From Paenibacillus ottowii (GTDB lineage: Bacteria; Bacillota; Bacilli; Paenibacillales; Paenibacillaceae), in the NCBI RefSeq assembly GCF_006874425.1, contig NZ_VIJZ01000004.1, forward strand, positions 1-64,000: 64,000 nucleotides of DNA, in the 5' to 3' direction. This document shows, piece by piece, positions 27,942 to 36,085 of the stretch (position 1 is the stretch's first letter; each line of letters begins with the position of its first letter). A model generated the notes under the pieces. It ran no database searches. It had not been told where the DNA came from and worked only from the letters and a program-made list of their open reading frames with translations. A program made the position numbers and the translations under genes.

Positions 27942-28328
27942 ATGAAACGCAGCCACATCTATATCTTGATCTCTCTACTAGTTATAACTACTACTATAAT
28001 TTTTCTAGCAAATTCTGGAGATGACACGATGAGGAAGTACCCTTATGGAAAAGATACGCTAGAGTTTTTTGGAGATGGGACTTTTCAGATTTACAGGGGG
28101 GAAGGAGCGGGTGAGCCTCCAATACTATACACTCATCAAATTGAAGCCCCAAATACAGTGATTGATAACGTTCTGTCTTATAAAATAGAAGAAAATATCG
28201 TATACGTGGTTGGTGAAAATAGCTTTATTAAATTAGATTCAAGTACCAACACATACGTGAAAAAGAAACGGATTTCCGATTTTACTCCCAAAGATAGAGA
28301 GATATTTAATGAATTAATGGAAAAATAA
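27942..28328 (+). CDS. membrane-anchored protein, probable immunity partner
   Basis: 128 residues from ATG 27942 (GTGAGGTG 10 bases ahead). One N-terminal transmembrane helix (HIYILISLLVITTTIIFLA), then a small beta-rich domain (DTLEFFGDGTFQIYRG, LSYKIEENIVYVVGENSFIKLDS). A membrane-anchored partner would fit an effector acting at or outside the membrane. The pairing is inferred from the 14-base spacing and shared strand. No family recognised. Confidence 0.5.
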   Translation: MKRSHIYILISLLVITTTIIFLANSGDDTMRKYPYGKDTLEFFGDGTFQIYRGEGAGEPPILYTHQIEAPNTVIDNVLSYKIEENIVYVVGENSFIKLDSSTNTYVKKKRISDFTPKDREIFNELMEK

Positions 28329-28418
28329 AAGTAAAGCCTCCAGACTTACCTAGAGCCTTTTTGTGGTGTAATCTGGATTGTGCGACAAAACGGCTATAAA
28401 GGGCGAGGTGATGCATAG

Positions 28419-28598
28419 ATGCATATTGAATTTATTACGTCTGATTCTAATGATAGATTACGAGCCGCTTGTTATGAGTATAATTATAAAAAATATGAAA
28501 GTGTGCAGTGTGACAGGCGTATATGTAAGAATTTCAACGGAAGATCAGACGTGCAAGATCATCTGGAAAGATCATCGTTTGAAATTGCTGACCAATGA
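28419..28598 (+). CDS. small ORF, uncertain
   Basis: 59 codons with a very good ribosome site (GCGAGGTG, 8 bases before ATG). The peptide (HIEFITSDSNDRLRAACYEYNYKKYESVQ) matches nothing I know and may be the start of a truncated gene. A longer frame (28378-28728) overlaps it but has a poorer start. Confidence 0.3.
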   Translation: MHIEFITSDSNDRLRAACYEYNYKKYESVQCDRRICKNFNGRSDVQDHLERSSFEIADQ

Positions 28599-28764
28599 TG
28601 ATGTTACAAAATACTTGATAATGATTTTTAGGCAATTTCTTAGAGACATTCTTAGTAAAACAATAATGGCTACTAATCGTCAAAAAAACATTATATATAA
28701 TAGTAGAAAAAAATTAAGCTTTCAGTAAAATGTGATACCATTCTTGATAACGAAGCTTTTAAGC

Positions 28765-28885
28765 CTAAAAAACTGTTAATTTAGCTGTGCGTATAAATGC
28801 ATTAATCCCCTCCAATTGAGCGGTAGTGTAGAAGGCGAACTTTTTAAGTTCGTCTTCTTTTATTTTTTCTGTGACCGCAGATAGT
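28765..28885 (-). pseudogene. tyrosine recombinase, extreme C-terminal remnant
   Basis: Minus-strand codons TEKIKEDELKKFA are identical to the end of the remnant at 15.7-15.97 kb. They are followed by a different tail (FYTTAQLEG...) and a stop at 28765. The catalytic boxes are absent. It carries the right copy of the 36-bp repeat. Confidence 0.7.
28834..28869. repeat. 36-bp direct repeat, right copy
   Basis: Identical to 15786-15821, same orientation. Candidate attachment-site or duplication end of the accessory block. Confidence 0.9.
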
Positions 28886-28955
28886 TGCCTAGCACTTATG
28901 TATGTTTGCTTAATAGGATGTTGTGAGACACAAACATAAGGAGGCATACCAACAG

Positions 28956-29318
28956 ATGCAGAAGAATAAAACTGGAGTGAAAAAGAAAACCCTCTCTTCT
29001 AAACAGACACAGAGGCATGTGCACGAATTTGAAGGGAGTACAAAACTGGCTGAAGAAGGCGCAGACCGACATAACCACCGCTTTGCAGGTGTTACTGGGC
29101 AAGCGATTCGAGTTGGGAGAAGTCATGTTCATGAAATTGATCTTACAAAAACTGATTTTCTGAACCACTTTCATAATCTGAAAAAAATTAGAACAGGACC
29201 AGCTATTCCAGTCGGAAATGGAAAACACGTACATTTTGTTACAGGTCAAACTACATTAAATGATGGTCATGTACACCAGTTTAATTTCGCAACACTGATT
29301 CAGGCACCTCTTGTTTAA
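28956..29318 (+). CDS. ymaF: YmaF-family protein
   Basis: About 120 residues from ATG 28956 with AAGGAGG at 28938-28944. Very rich in His arranged as HVHEF, DRHNHRF, RSHVHEI, NHFHN, KHVHFVTG and GHVHQF, spaced 15-25 residues apart, as in B. subtilis YmaF. The His pairs suggest metal binding, but no function is established. It begins directly after the right-hand integrase remnant, outside the accessory block, and ends at a shared-loop terminator. Confidence 0.82.
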   Translation: MQKNKTGVKKKTLSSKQTQRHVHEFEGSTKLAEEGADRHNHRFAGVTGQAIRVGRSHVHEIDLTKTDFLNHFHNLKKIRTGPAIPVGNGKHVHFVTGQTTLNDGHVHQFNFATLIQAPLV

Positions 29319-29340
29319 TGAGCGGTGGTTTGACAAAATC

Positions 29341-29379
29341 AAAAAGCTCTGCTAACCATAATGGGCCGCAGGGCTTTTT
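29341..29379 (+). terminator. terminator with the shared loop (copy 5, diverged)
   Basis: AAAAAGCTCTGC / GCAGGGCTTTTT (one mismatch) around TAACCATAATGGGCC, then T's. Terminates ymaF. Confidence 0.88.
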
Positions 29380-29545
29380 GCTCTTACATTGATATTGTAC
29401 TTCTTGATTTAAGACTAGCTATGATTTAATGCCTTATGATAAGCCGCCTGGTTCCGATTGTAGGTATATATTTGTGTTTCATCTTTTTGGGTTAGTGTCA
29501 CCAATAAGCAAGCTCTAATATTAGGAAGACTCGTCTGCTACTTGT

Positions 29546-30385
29546 TTATTTATCGAAAGTTTTATGGTCTAAGTCATGGTGCAACTCGGTTGCCGGTATT
29601 TTGGCACTATAAATTTGACCTTTGGCAACGGGATTAGAGATGTATACATAGTTTCCAGTTCCATCCGGCGCACTTCCTGTTGCCCACAGGCCTTCACTGG
29701 ATTCTTCGCCTTCAGACAAGTTCCAAAACTCGTATGCTTCAGGTTGAGATTCCTGCTCTGCTTCAGGCGGAAAAGAAGCTGGTACTACAACACCATTTTT
29801 TTCTTCTAATTCTTGGATGGCTGCCATCCATTGATACTGATGATAACGGTCACGTGCTAGCATTTTCCGTAGTGTAGCCCTAACGCTTTCATCTTGCGTC
29901 ATATGATATAGTCTTGCTACCTGCAATCGGCCTTGACTCTCTGCATGCAAATTGGACCGCATATCTGCCAAAAGATTGCCGCTTGCAACAATGTAGGAAC
30001 CGTTCCATGGAACTCCAGTTGAACTAGTAGGCAATCCGCCAAGACCGCTCACCAGTAAATGCTGCGGGTTAATTCCTCCCATAATGGCCGCAGTAACAGG
30101 GTCTTTGGCAGCTTGTTCCTGATCTTCTGGTTTAGCCCCATCAAGTAATTGACTAATTAAAGCACACAGCATCTCCACATGCCCTATTTCCTCTGTTCCA
30201 ATATCCATTAACATATCTTTATATTTTTCATCACCACGACAGTTAAACCCTTGAAACAAATATTGCATCATCACGGTCATTTCTCCAAATTGGCCCCCCA
30301 AAACTTCTTGTACCTGTCGGGCAAATAGAGGGTCAGGTCGCTCTACTTTCACTTCGAACTGCAACTCTTTTTGATGTCTAAACAT
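29546..30385 (-). CDS. manganese catalase
   Basis: 279 residues, full length for the non-haem dimanganese catalase family that breaks down hydrogen peroxide. The ferritin-like bundle supplies the metal ligands, seen as GGQFGEMTVMMQYLFQ (Glu), GTEEIGHVEML (Glu and His) and later NLHAESQGRLQVARLY and RDRYHQYQWM (Glu/His of the second half). The C-terminal extension (GNYVYISNPVAKGQIYSA) is typical of the spore- or stress-associated forms. AGGAGG lies about 7 bases before the ATG. Its small relative CotJC is encoded at 38.4 kb. Confidence 0.92.
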   Translation of the reverse strand: MFRHQKELQFEVKVERPDPLFARQVQEVLGGQFGEMTVMMQYLFQGFNCRGDEKYKDMLMDIGTEEIGHVEMLCALISQLLDGAKPEDQEQAAKDPVTAAIMGGINPQHLLVSGLGGLPTSSTGVPWNGSYIVASGNLLADMRSNLHAESQGRLQVARLYHMTQDESVRATLRKMLARDRYHQYQWMAAIQELEEKNGVVVPASFPPEAEQESQPEAYEFWNLSEGEESSEGLWATGSAPDGTGNYVYISNPVAKGQIYSAKIPATELHHDLDHKTFDK

Positions 30386-30719
30386 AATCAGTCCTCCTAT
30401 AGGTTAAAAGCAGTTTGGTGAATCCTAACTATATTAACCTGTTCAAGATGCTATAAAACGAGGATCTGCCGCATAACAAATACACTAATACTAGACTGAC
30501 GAGAGCCTTCATATTTAATCTTTCGTTTCTTCGGTTCGTATAAAAATAATAAAAGAGGGGAGCATATGGTTCACTTTAAAATAAAAACTCAAAGGAGGCT
30601 TAAGCATTGTATTGTTTGGAGGAATATTCAATGGGCAAACTCCAAGCAGAAACGGTGGGGATTTGAGTGTTACTGACCCTCCGGAATATTGATCGTAATT
30701 AGGCTAATGTCCATAACAA
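30386..30719. other. intergenic; possible very small ORF at 30.6 kb
   Basis: No confirmed gene. AAAGGAGG occurs at about 30591-30598. It is followed by a 28-29 codon frame (about 30605-30690) that would need an ATT or internal TTG start and reads LFGGIFNGQTPSRNGGDLSVTD before a stop; an alternative TTG frame gives 19 codons. The rest appears non-coding. Confidence 0.3.
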
Positions 30720-30770
30720 AAAAAGGCTGTCCTTTGTAGGAAAAACCTACGGATTAAGGACAGCCTCTTT
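30720..30770. terminator. strong two-tier terminator
   Basis: Outer stem AGGCTGTCCTT (30724-30734) / AAGGACAGCCT (30756-30766) and inner stem GTAGG / CCTAC, flanked by an A7 run and T's. Works for the minus-strand HD-GYP gene and may work both ways. Confidence 0.88.
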
Positions 30771-30844
30771 ACATTTGTGTAGCCTGAGCTTCGATAAAAC
30801 ATTTCGTTCAAACAAAGTAACCGGGTGGCGGTGTTAGTGGCAGA

Positions 30845-31909
30845 TTAGGATTCCAGATAAATTTCATCAATGGATACATGGCGTTCCTTGGCCAAATCGA
30901 TATATTCATGATCGTTAATTCTTACTAAGGGTCTGAAGTAATCCACAGGATTGTTCAGAATAATTGTTCCTGTCTGGCCTGTATTCAATAGAACCTGCTT
31001 ATTAATGAAATTCGGAAGCATATGTCTGATGAATACTTGGGTAGTTTCTGGATTCAGATGTCCAAAGCTCATGCTGTGCAGCTCACGTAATACGGTGAGT
31101 AACTCCTGTTTTGTCTGATACACACGATTGGAAATCATCGCACTGTATACGTCGGCAACAGCCGTTATGCTGGCAAAAGGATGAATCTCTTCCTTGAACA
31201 GTCCATGGGGGTACCCGCTTCCGTCTTCGCGCTCGTGATGCTGCAAGGCGACAATTGCTGAAATCTCATCGCTTGTTGAATTGCGAATAATATCATAGCC
31301 ATACTGAGAATGTTTCTTCATCTCATGAAATTCTTCGGGTGTCAGTTTATCCGGTTTATTCAAAATTTCATCCGGGATCATGGACTTGCCTATATCGTGT
31401 AAATATCCAGCTTTACCAGCCGCATATGCCTCTTCCTCTGTATATCCAAGCCATGTGGCAATGTAATATGACAGTATACCTACTTGGAGAGAATGATTAT
31501 AGGTATAGTGATCTCCCCGTTCCATAATTAACAGCAGAGATACGACATCTTTTTGACGAGCCAGTTCTGAAACGAGAGGGCCGAACAGCTCATCAACCCG
31601 ATGTTCATCAAATTTTCCAGTTGAGGAAGCTTTGAGGAACATGCTTTCAAAGCCACTGATCGTTTGCTCCATGAGGGGAACGGCGCGTTTGAGGGACTCG
31701 GGGGAAGCTGGAACATCGGGGGCAAAGCCAACCGGAATGCTCGCAGAACCAGCATCAATGTCAATATAATCGACACCGTGCAAAATGAGCTTGGAAATAT
31801 CATCATGCTGAAGCTCGGTGCCCTGAATCATGACAGGTACACCGTGCCCATTGTATGTATCGGATTTGAGGCGATCTCCCGGCTTGGCATCGGTAACGTG
31901 AACTCTCAT
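30845..31909 (-). CDS. HD-GYP domain phosphodiesterase
   Basis: 354 residues. An N-terminal region of about 120 residues (RVHVTDAKPGDRLKSDTYNGHG) precedes an HD-GYP domain: HSLQVGILSYYIA, AGYLHDIGKSMIPDEIL (HD pair), KKHSQYGYDII, ALQHHEREDGSGYPHGL (HH and GYP motifs) and AVADVYSAMISNR. Such domains hydrolyse cyclic di-GMP or related dinucleotides; all visible metal ligands are intact. AAGGAGG lies 7 bases before the ATG. Divergent from a 5'-nucleotidase-like gene that is followed by a second HD-GYP protein. Confidence 0.9.
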   Translation of the reverse strand: MRVHVTDAKPGDRLKSDTYNGHGVPVMIQGTELQHDDISKLILHGVDYIDIDAGSASIPVGFAPDVPASPESLKRAVPLMEQTISGFESMFLKASSTGKFDEHRVDELFGPLVSELARQKDVVSLLLIMERGDHYTYNHSLQVGILSYYIATWLGYTEEEAYAAGKAGYLHDIGKSMIPDEILNKPDKLTPEEFHEMKKHSQYGYDIIRNSTSDEISAIVALQHHEREDGSGYPHGLFKEEIHPFASITAVADVYSAMISNRVYQTKQELLTVLRELHSMSFGHLNPETTQVFIRHMLPNFINKQVLLNTGQTGTIILNNPVDYFRPLVRINDHEYIDLAKERHVSIDEIYLES

Positions 31910-32182
31910 GTGCTAACCTCCTTATTGTCGTAAATTTGTCGAAAATACGAAACAAACCTAATATATCAAGAATTATATGGGATGACAACGACTAATTTAC
32001 TATTATTCCAAGCTGTAAAATAGGTCCCAAGGACCCGTCTCTTCTGAGTTATATATAGAAGGCAAATGTCTATGATTTCATTATCTATGTCCACCTCATA
32101 TGTACCATATTGCTAAATATCATGGTATGCTTAAACATTAGAAGCTCCAAAGTCGATATATAAAATATAGAGGAGGGCGGTT

Positions 32183-33637
32183 ATGGAGATGACGACACGG
32201 CAAACGTTGACCATTTTGCATACCAATGATATCCATAGTCATTTTGGCAGTATGCCTTCGATAGCCGCGATGATCAATGAACGAAGAGCTGCATTAGGGG
32301 ATGCGCTACTTGTGCTGGACATAGGAGACCACATGGATCGGATGGCCCCCGAGACGGAAGGAACGCTCGGTGGGGCAAATGTGGATGTGATAAATCTGAC
32401 AGGATACGATGCAATTACGATCGGTAACAACGAGGGACTGACTTTTACCCCGGATATGATTGAGCAGGCTTATGCGGGGATCCATTGTCCAGTCGTATGT
32501 GGCAATATTACAGAGCGTGCTACGAGGATGATTCCTTCGTGGATGAAGGAATCCCTTATTTTGAACAAAGCAGGGATCAAGATCGGTTTACTTGGTGTGA
32601 CGGCACCTTTTGCAGAGTTTTACCAATTGTTGGGCTGGGATGTGCTCGATCCGTTTGAGGTGCTGGGGAAGCAGATCGCAGCAATCAGAAAGCAGGTGGA
32701 TGTAGTAGTCGTGATGTCTCACCTGGGGTTACCCTCTGATGAGCAACTAGCGTCTCAGTTTCCTGAAATTGACGTGATCCTTGGCGGTCACACTCACCAT
32801 GTGCTGGAGGAACCGCTGCGGATCGGGAACAGCGTTTTGTGTGGGGCGGGTAAGTTCGGAACGTTGCTTGGTGAAGTGACACTAACCCGTAACCATAGTC
32901 TTGAACCGTTTCGAGTTACCTCAGGCGGCGTAGTTCCTGTGGATCAGACGCTGCTGGACGAAAAAGTGGCATCGGCCATTTTGTTGCATCGAAAACAAGC
33001 AGAACGGGCCATGGAGAGCACAGTGGCAGTAACGGATCGGGAACTGGCGATCGCCTATAATCAGGAGTCCCCTTTCGGGAATTTACTGGCACAATCGGTG
33101 TCCCATTTTACAGGAACCCAAATTGCCCTCGTTAATGCAGGCCAACTGCTCGGACCATTGCCTCAAGGAGATATCAGCAAAGGAATACTGCATTCCTTAT
33201 GCCCATCGCCGATTAATCCCTGTGTGATGAAACTGCGGGGAAGAGACATTCGGTTGGCACTGGAGCAGTCCCTGCTGCCTGAATTTACAGACAAGCCCAT
33301 GACAGGCTTTGGCTTCAGAGGCAAAGTGCTTGGCACGATGTGTGTGGAAGGATTGACCATTCAGTATGATCCAGACCATGCTCCTTATGATAAAGTGACG
33401 GACATTCGTGTAGCGGGTCAATCCTTGGAAGATGATGAGGAATACATAGTGGGCACGTTGGATATGTTCACTTTCAAAGCAGGCTATAAGGTGCTTGCGA
33501 ACGGAACAGTTCTCCGATTTATGCTTCCAGAGTTTTTACGGGATTTGATTGAAATGGAGTTGAAGCGTCCGGGCGCGATGAAAGAATGCTTTGCAGCTAG
33601 GTGGCTTCAGGTATCAAAACAATCGGGAGAGGATTAA
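32183..33637 (+). CDS. 5'-nucleotidase/UshA-family metallophosphatase, YunD-like
   Basis: 484 residues, no signal peptide, so cytoplasmic unlike secreted UshA. The N-terminal calcineurin-like phosphoesterase has LHTNDIHSHFG (metal ligands), VLDIGDHMD, IGNNEG, VVMSHLG and GGHTHH. The C-terminal 5'-nucleotidase domain starts near residue 290 (AYNQESPFGNLLAQS, LVNAGQLLGPLPQGDI) with the nucleotide-stacking region FGFRGK. It resembles B. subtilis YunD. GAGGAGGG lies upstream of the ATG. The second HD-GYP gene follows with its ribosome site inside the end of this frame. Confidence 0.87.
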   Translation: MEMTTRQTLTILHTNDIHSHFGSMPSIAAMINERRAALGDALLVLDIGDHMDRMAPETEGTLGGANVDVINLTGYDAITIGNNEGLTFTPDMIEQAYAGIHCPVVCGNITERATRMIPSWMKESLILNKAGIKIGLLGVTAPFAEFYQLLGWDVLDPFEVLGKQIAAIRKQVDVVVVMSHLGLPSDEQLASQFPEIDVILGGHTHHVLEEPLRIGNSVLCGAGKFGTLLGEVTLTRNHSLEPFRVTSGGVVPVDQTLLDEKVASAILLHRKQAERAMESTVAVTDRELAIAYNQESPFGNLLAQSVSHFTGTQIALVNAGQLLGPLPQGDISKGILHSLCPSPINPCVMKLRGRDIRLALEQSLLPEFTDKPMTGFGFRGKVLGTMCVEGLTIQYDPDHAPYDKVTDIRVAGQSLEDDEEYIVGTLDMFTFKAGYKVLANGTVLRFMLPEFLRDLIEMELKRPGAMKECFAARWLQVSKQSGED

Positions 33638-33638
33638 G

Positions 33639-34751
33639 CTGCGACTGGTACCTGTTACATTATTGAGAGCCGGCATGAAGCTGGGCAAAAAAATATACAA
33701 CGAAAATGGAATGGTGCTGCTCTCGGAAGGTGTTGAGCTTACTTCACGATTGATTGAACGTCTAGGCCAAGTCGGAATTGGATATGTATACATTGAGGAT
33801 GCTGTGACAGAAGATATCGTCATTCCTGAGATGATCCATGAACAGACAAGAGCCGCGGCGCTACAGGAAATCAAAAAGCAGTTCCAGGGTTTGTCATCCT
33901 ACTCCGTAGAGCATAAGCACAAATATTTTGGCAAGTCATTTTATAAGGTAATGGAATCCATTCTGGACGATATTGGAGGCCGCCAGGATGCCGTCATTAT
34001 GTTAATGGATATTGGGGCCGCGGATCAGGATTTGTATCATCATTCTTTGAACGTATGCTTGTATTCACTAGTCCTGGGGATATCCAATGGTTACGATAAT
34101 AACCAGCTCATGGAGTTAGGAATAGGTTCATTACTGCACGATATCGGTAAAATGAAGATTTCACCTCAAGTGCTCTATAAGCCGGGCAAATTGACGGACG
34201 AGGAATATGAGCATATGAAAACACACACAGTCATTGGTTATAAGCTCCTTAAAGACGAACCCGGGATTCCCTTGCTGTCGGCTCATTGTGCATTACAGCA
34301 TCATGAACGTATTGACGGCAGTGGATATCCAAACGGCTGGAAAAAGGATCAAATTCACGAATATGCAAAATGGATCGGTCTGGCGGACTCATATGATGCC
34401 ATGACAGCGAGTCGAATTTACAAGCAGGCTTTGCTGCCTTATGAAGCGATGGAGGTGCTATACGCAGGGGCAGGAACGTTGTATGAGCAACGGATGCTGG
34501 AAGCCTTTCGTGACTGTGTAGCTATTTATCCTCTGGGGCTGTCTGTGGTGCTCAATACGGGAGAAGAGGGAGTCGTAGTGCGTATACATCCCAAAATCCC
34601 GCAAAGGCCTGTCGTTCGTATTGTAAGAGACCGGGATGGGCAGGAACTGAAGGCTCCTTATGATGTGGATTTGTCTGTATCTCTTTCTGTAATGATTACA
34701 AACACATTGGGCGCTGCTACCGGTCCTTTCGGTGGAGTACACGTAGATTAG
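33639..34751 (+). CDS. HD-GYP domain phosphodiesterase, probable CTG start
   Basis: About 370 residues. Motifs: HSLNVCLYSLVLGISNG, GSLLHDIGKMKI (HD), HALQHHERIDGSGYPNGW-type (CALQHHERIDGSGYP), LADSYDAMTASR. The N-terminal part (VTLLRAGMKLGKKIYNENGMVLLSEGVEL) parallels that of the protein encoded at 30845, so they are paralogues. GGAGAGG at about 33626-33632 is correctly spaced for a CTG at 33639, one base after the upstream stop. No ATG, GTG or TTG fits; the TTG at 33591 has no ribosome site. A CTG start is rare, so this is inference. Confidence 0.85.
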   Translation: MRLVPVTLLRAGMKLGKKIYNENGMVLLSEGVELTSRLIERLGQVGIGYVYIEDAVTEDIVIPEMIHEQTRAAALQEIKKQFQGLSSYSVEHKHKYFGKSFYKVMESILDDIGGRQDAVIMLMDIGAADQDLYHHSLNVCLYSLVLGISNGYDNNQLMELGIGSLLHDIGKMKISPQVLYKPGKLTDEEYEHMKTHTVIGYKLLKDEPGIPLLSAHCALQHHERIDGSGYPNGWKKDQIHEYAKWIGLADSYDAMTASRIYKQALLPYEAMEVLYAGAGTLYEQRMLEAFRDCVAIYPLGLSVVLNTGEEGVVVRIHPKIPQRPVVRIVRDRDGQELKAPYDVDLSVSLSVMITNTLGAATGPFGGVHVD

Positions 34752-34848
34752 CAGATGATTTGGAAGAAAGCATGCAGACACTTTACTCATCATGATATGA
34801 TAATTATATGTCTTTTAAGGTTAATAACAGAAATAAGGTGAAAACATA

Positions 34849-35979
34849 ATGACAGTTCTACAAAATAACACGCTGCCCCAAATATCGCCAACCTATGATC
34901 CGTGGGACCCGATTGTCTCACTGCGTACACATGGCCGTCATTTGCTTACCAGTGTGGAAATGACCGTAACACATTTATGTAATATGCGCTGTGAGCATTG
35001 CGCTGTCGGCGACATGCTGGTTATGAAGGAGGCTCCTTTCCTTCCTTTAGACCTAATGCTGAAGCGGCTGGATGAAGTTGAGCATCTGGAGACTATTAGT
35101 ATTACAGGCGGAGAGCCAGCTTTGCTGGATAAAACAGTGGACGAAGTGATTGTGCCGCTGTTGAAATATGCCAAGGAGCGCGGTATTCGTTCGCAAATCA
35201 ACTCCAACCTGACATTGGATATCCGTCGATATGAGAAGATGCTTCCGTATCTGGATGTCATGCATATTTCGTTTAATTATCTGAATGCGGACGATTTTTA
35301 TGAAGTTGGATTTGCCAATACTGGACGTCCGACCCCACGCGCGGGTGCTGTTCGCCTGTATGAAACAATGATCGAGAATGCACGCAGATTGAGCGAAATG
35401 GGCATGTTCATTTCAGCCGAGTCCATGATTAATTATCGGACACACACGAAGCTGGAGGGCATTCATCAGTTGATTAACGAAATGGGGTGCCGACGGCATG
35501 AGGTTCATCCGATGTACGCGTCGAATTTTGCCTCTGCGTTGCCTGTACTTTCTCTCGATGATATGCGGAAATCGATTGATAAGCTGCTGGATGTACGAAA
35601 TCAGGACATGTGGATGTTGTTTGGTACATTACCATTCTTTGCTTGTTCGGACCGGGAGGAAGACCGCAAATTGCTTCGCCGTTTGAGACAGGAGCCGAAT
35701 ATTACGGTGCGTAACGATCCGGACGGAAGAAACCGTGTAAATGTGAATATGTTCACGGGGAGCGTATATGTAACGGATTTTGCAGACATTCCAGCTTTCG
35801 GAAACATTCAGGAAAGCAGTCTGGATAATATCTTTGGTGAATGGCTGAATGAGCATCCGTTGAATCAGACCGTGAACTGTCATTGTGATGCGGCTGCGTG
35901 TTGCGGACCGAATCTACTCGTAGCAGATATGTATTACAAGGGTGTAGACTTTAAATCAAGAAAAGCATTGCAATTATAA
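34849..35979 (+). CDS. yfkAB: radical SAM protein YfkAB
   Basis: 376 residues. The radical SAM cluster motif CNMRCEHC has cysteines at 44, 48 and 51. The SAM-binding ITGGEPALLDK follows. A C-terminal region rich in cysteine (VNCHCDAAACCGPNLLVADMYY) probably binds an auxiliary cluster or metal. It corresponds to the fused YfkA/YfkB protein of B. subtilis, whose reaction is unknown. AAGGTG ribosome site. Stands alone. Confidence 0.88.
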   Translation: MTVLQNNTLPQISPTYDPWDPIVSLRTHGRHLLTSVEMTVTHLCNMRCEHCAVGDMLVMKEAPFLPLDLMLKRLDEVEHLETISITGGEPALLDKTVDEVIVPLLKYAKERGIRSQINSNLTLDIRRYEKMLPYLDVMHISFNYLNADDFYEVGFANTGRPTPRAGAVRLYETMIENARRLSEMGMFISAESMINYRTHTKLEGIHQLINEMGCRRHEVHPMYASNFASALPVLSLDDMRKSIDKLLDVRNQDMWMLFGTLPFFACSDREEDRKLLRRLRQEPNITVRNDPDGRNRVNVNMFTGSVYVTDFADIPAFGNIQESSLDNIFGEWLNEHPLNQTVNCHCDAAACCGPNLLVADMYYKGVDFKSRKALQL

Positions 35980-36085
35980 GCATTTTTACATGATTCCAAT
36001 TACAGTTTCCAATCATAAATACGGAATTGAAAAGCTTGCGAGTCGAATGATGCAGAATGCTAACTAAAGAAATGGGGAGTTCGTA

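Noticed and set aside
28378-28728. VTGVYVRISTEDQ segment resembling the start of a serine recombinase
   Set aside because: The following residues carry none of the expected resolvase motifs, the frame has a poor start, and a better-initiated ORF overlaps it; the match is probably chance.
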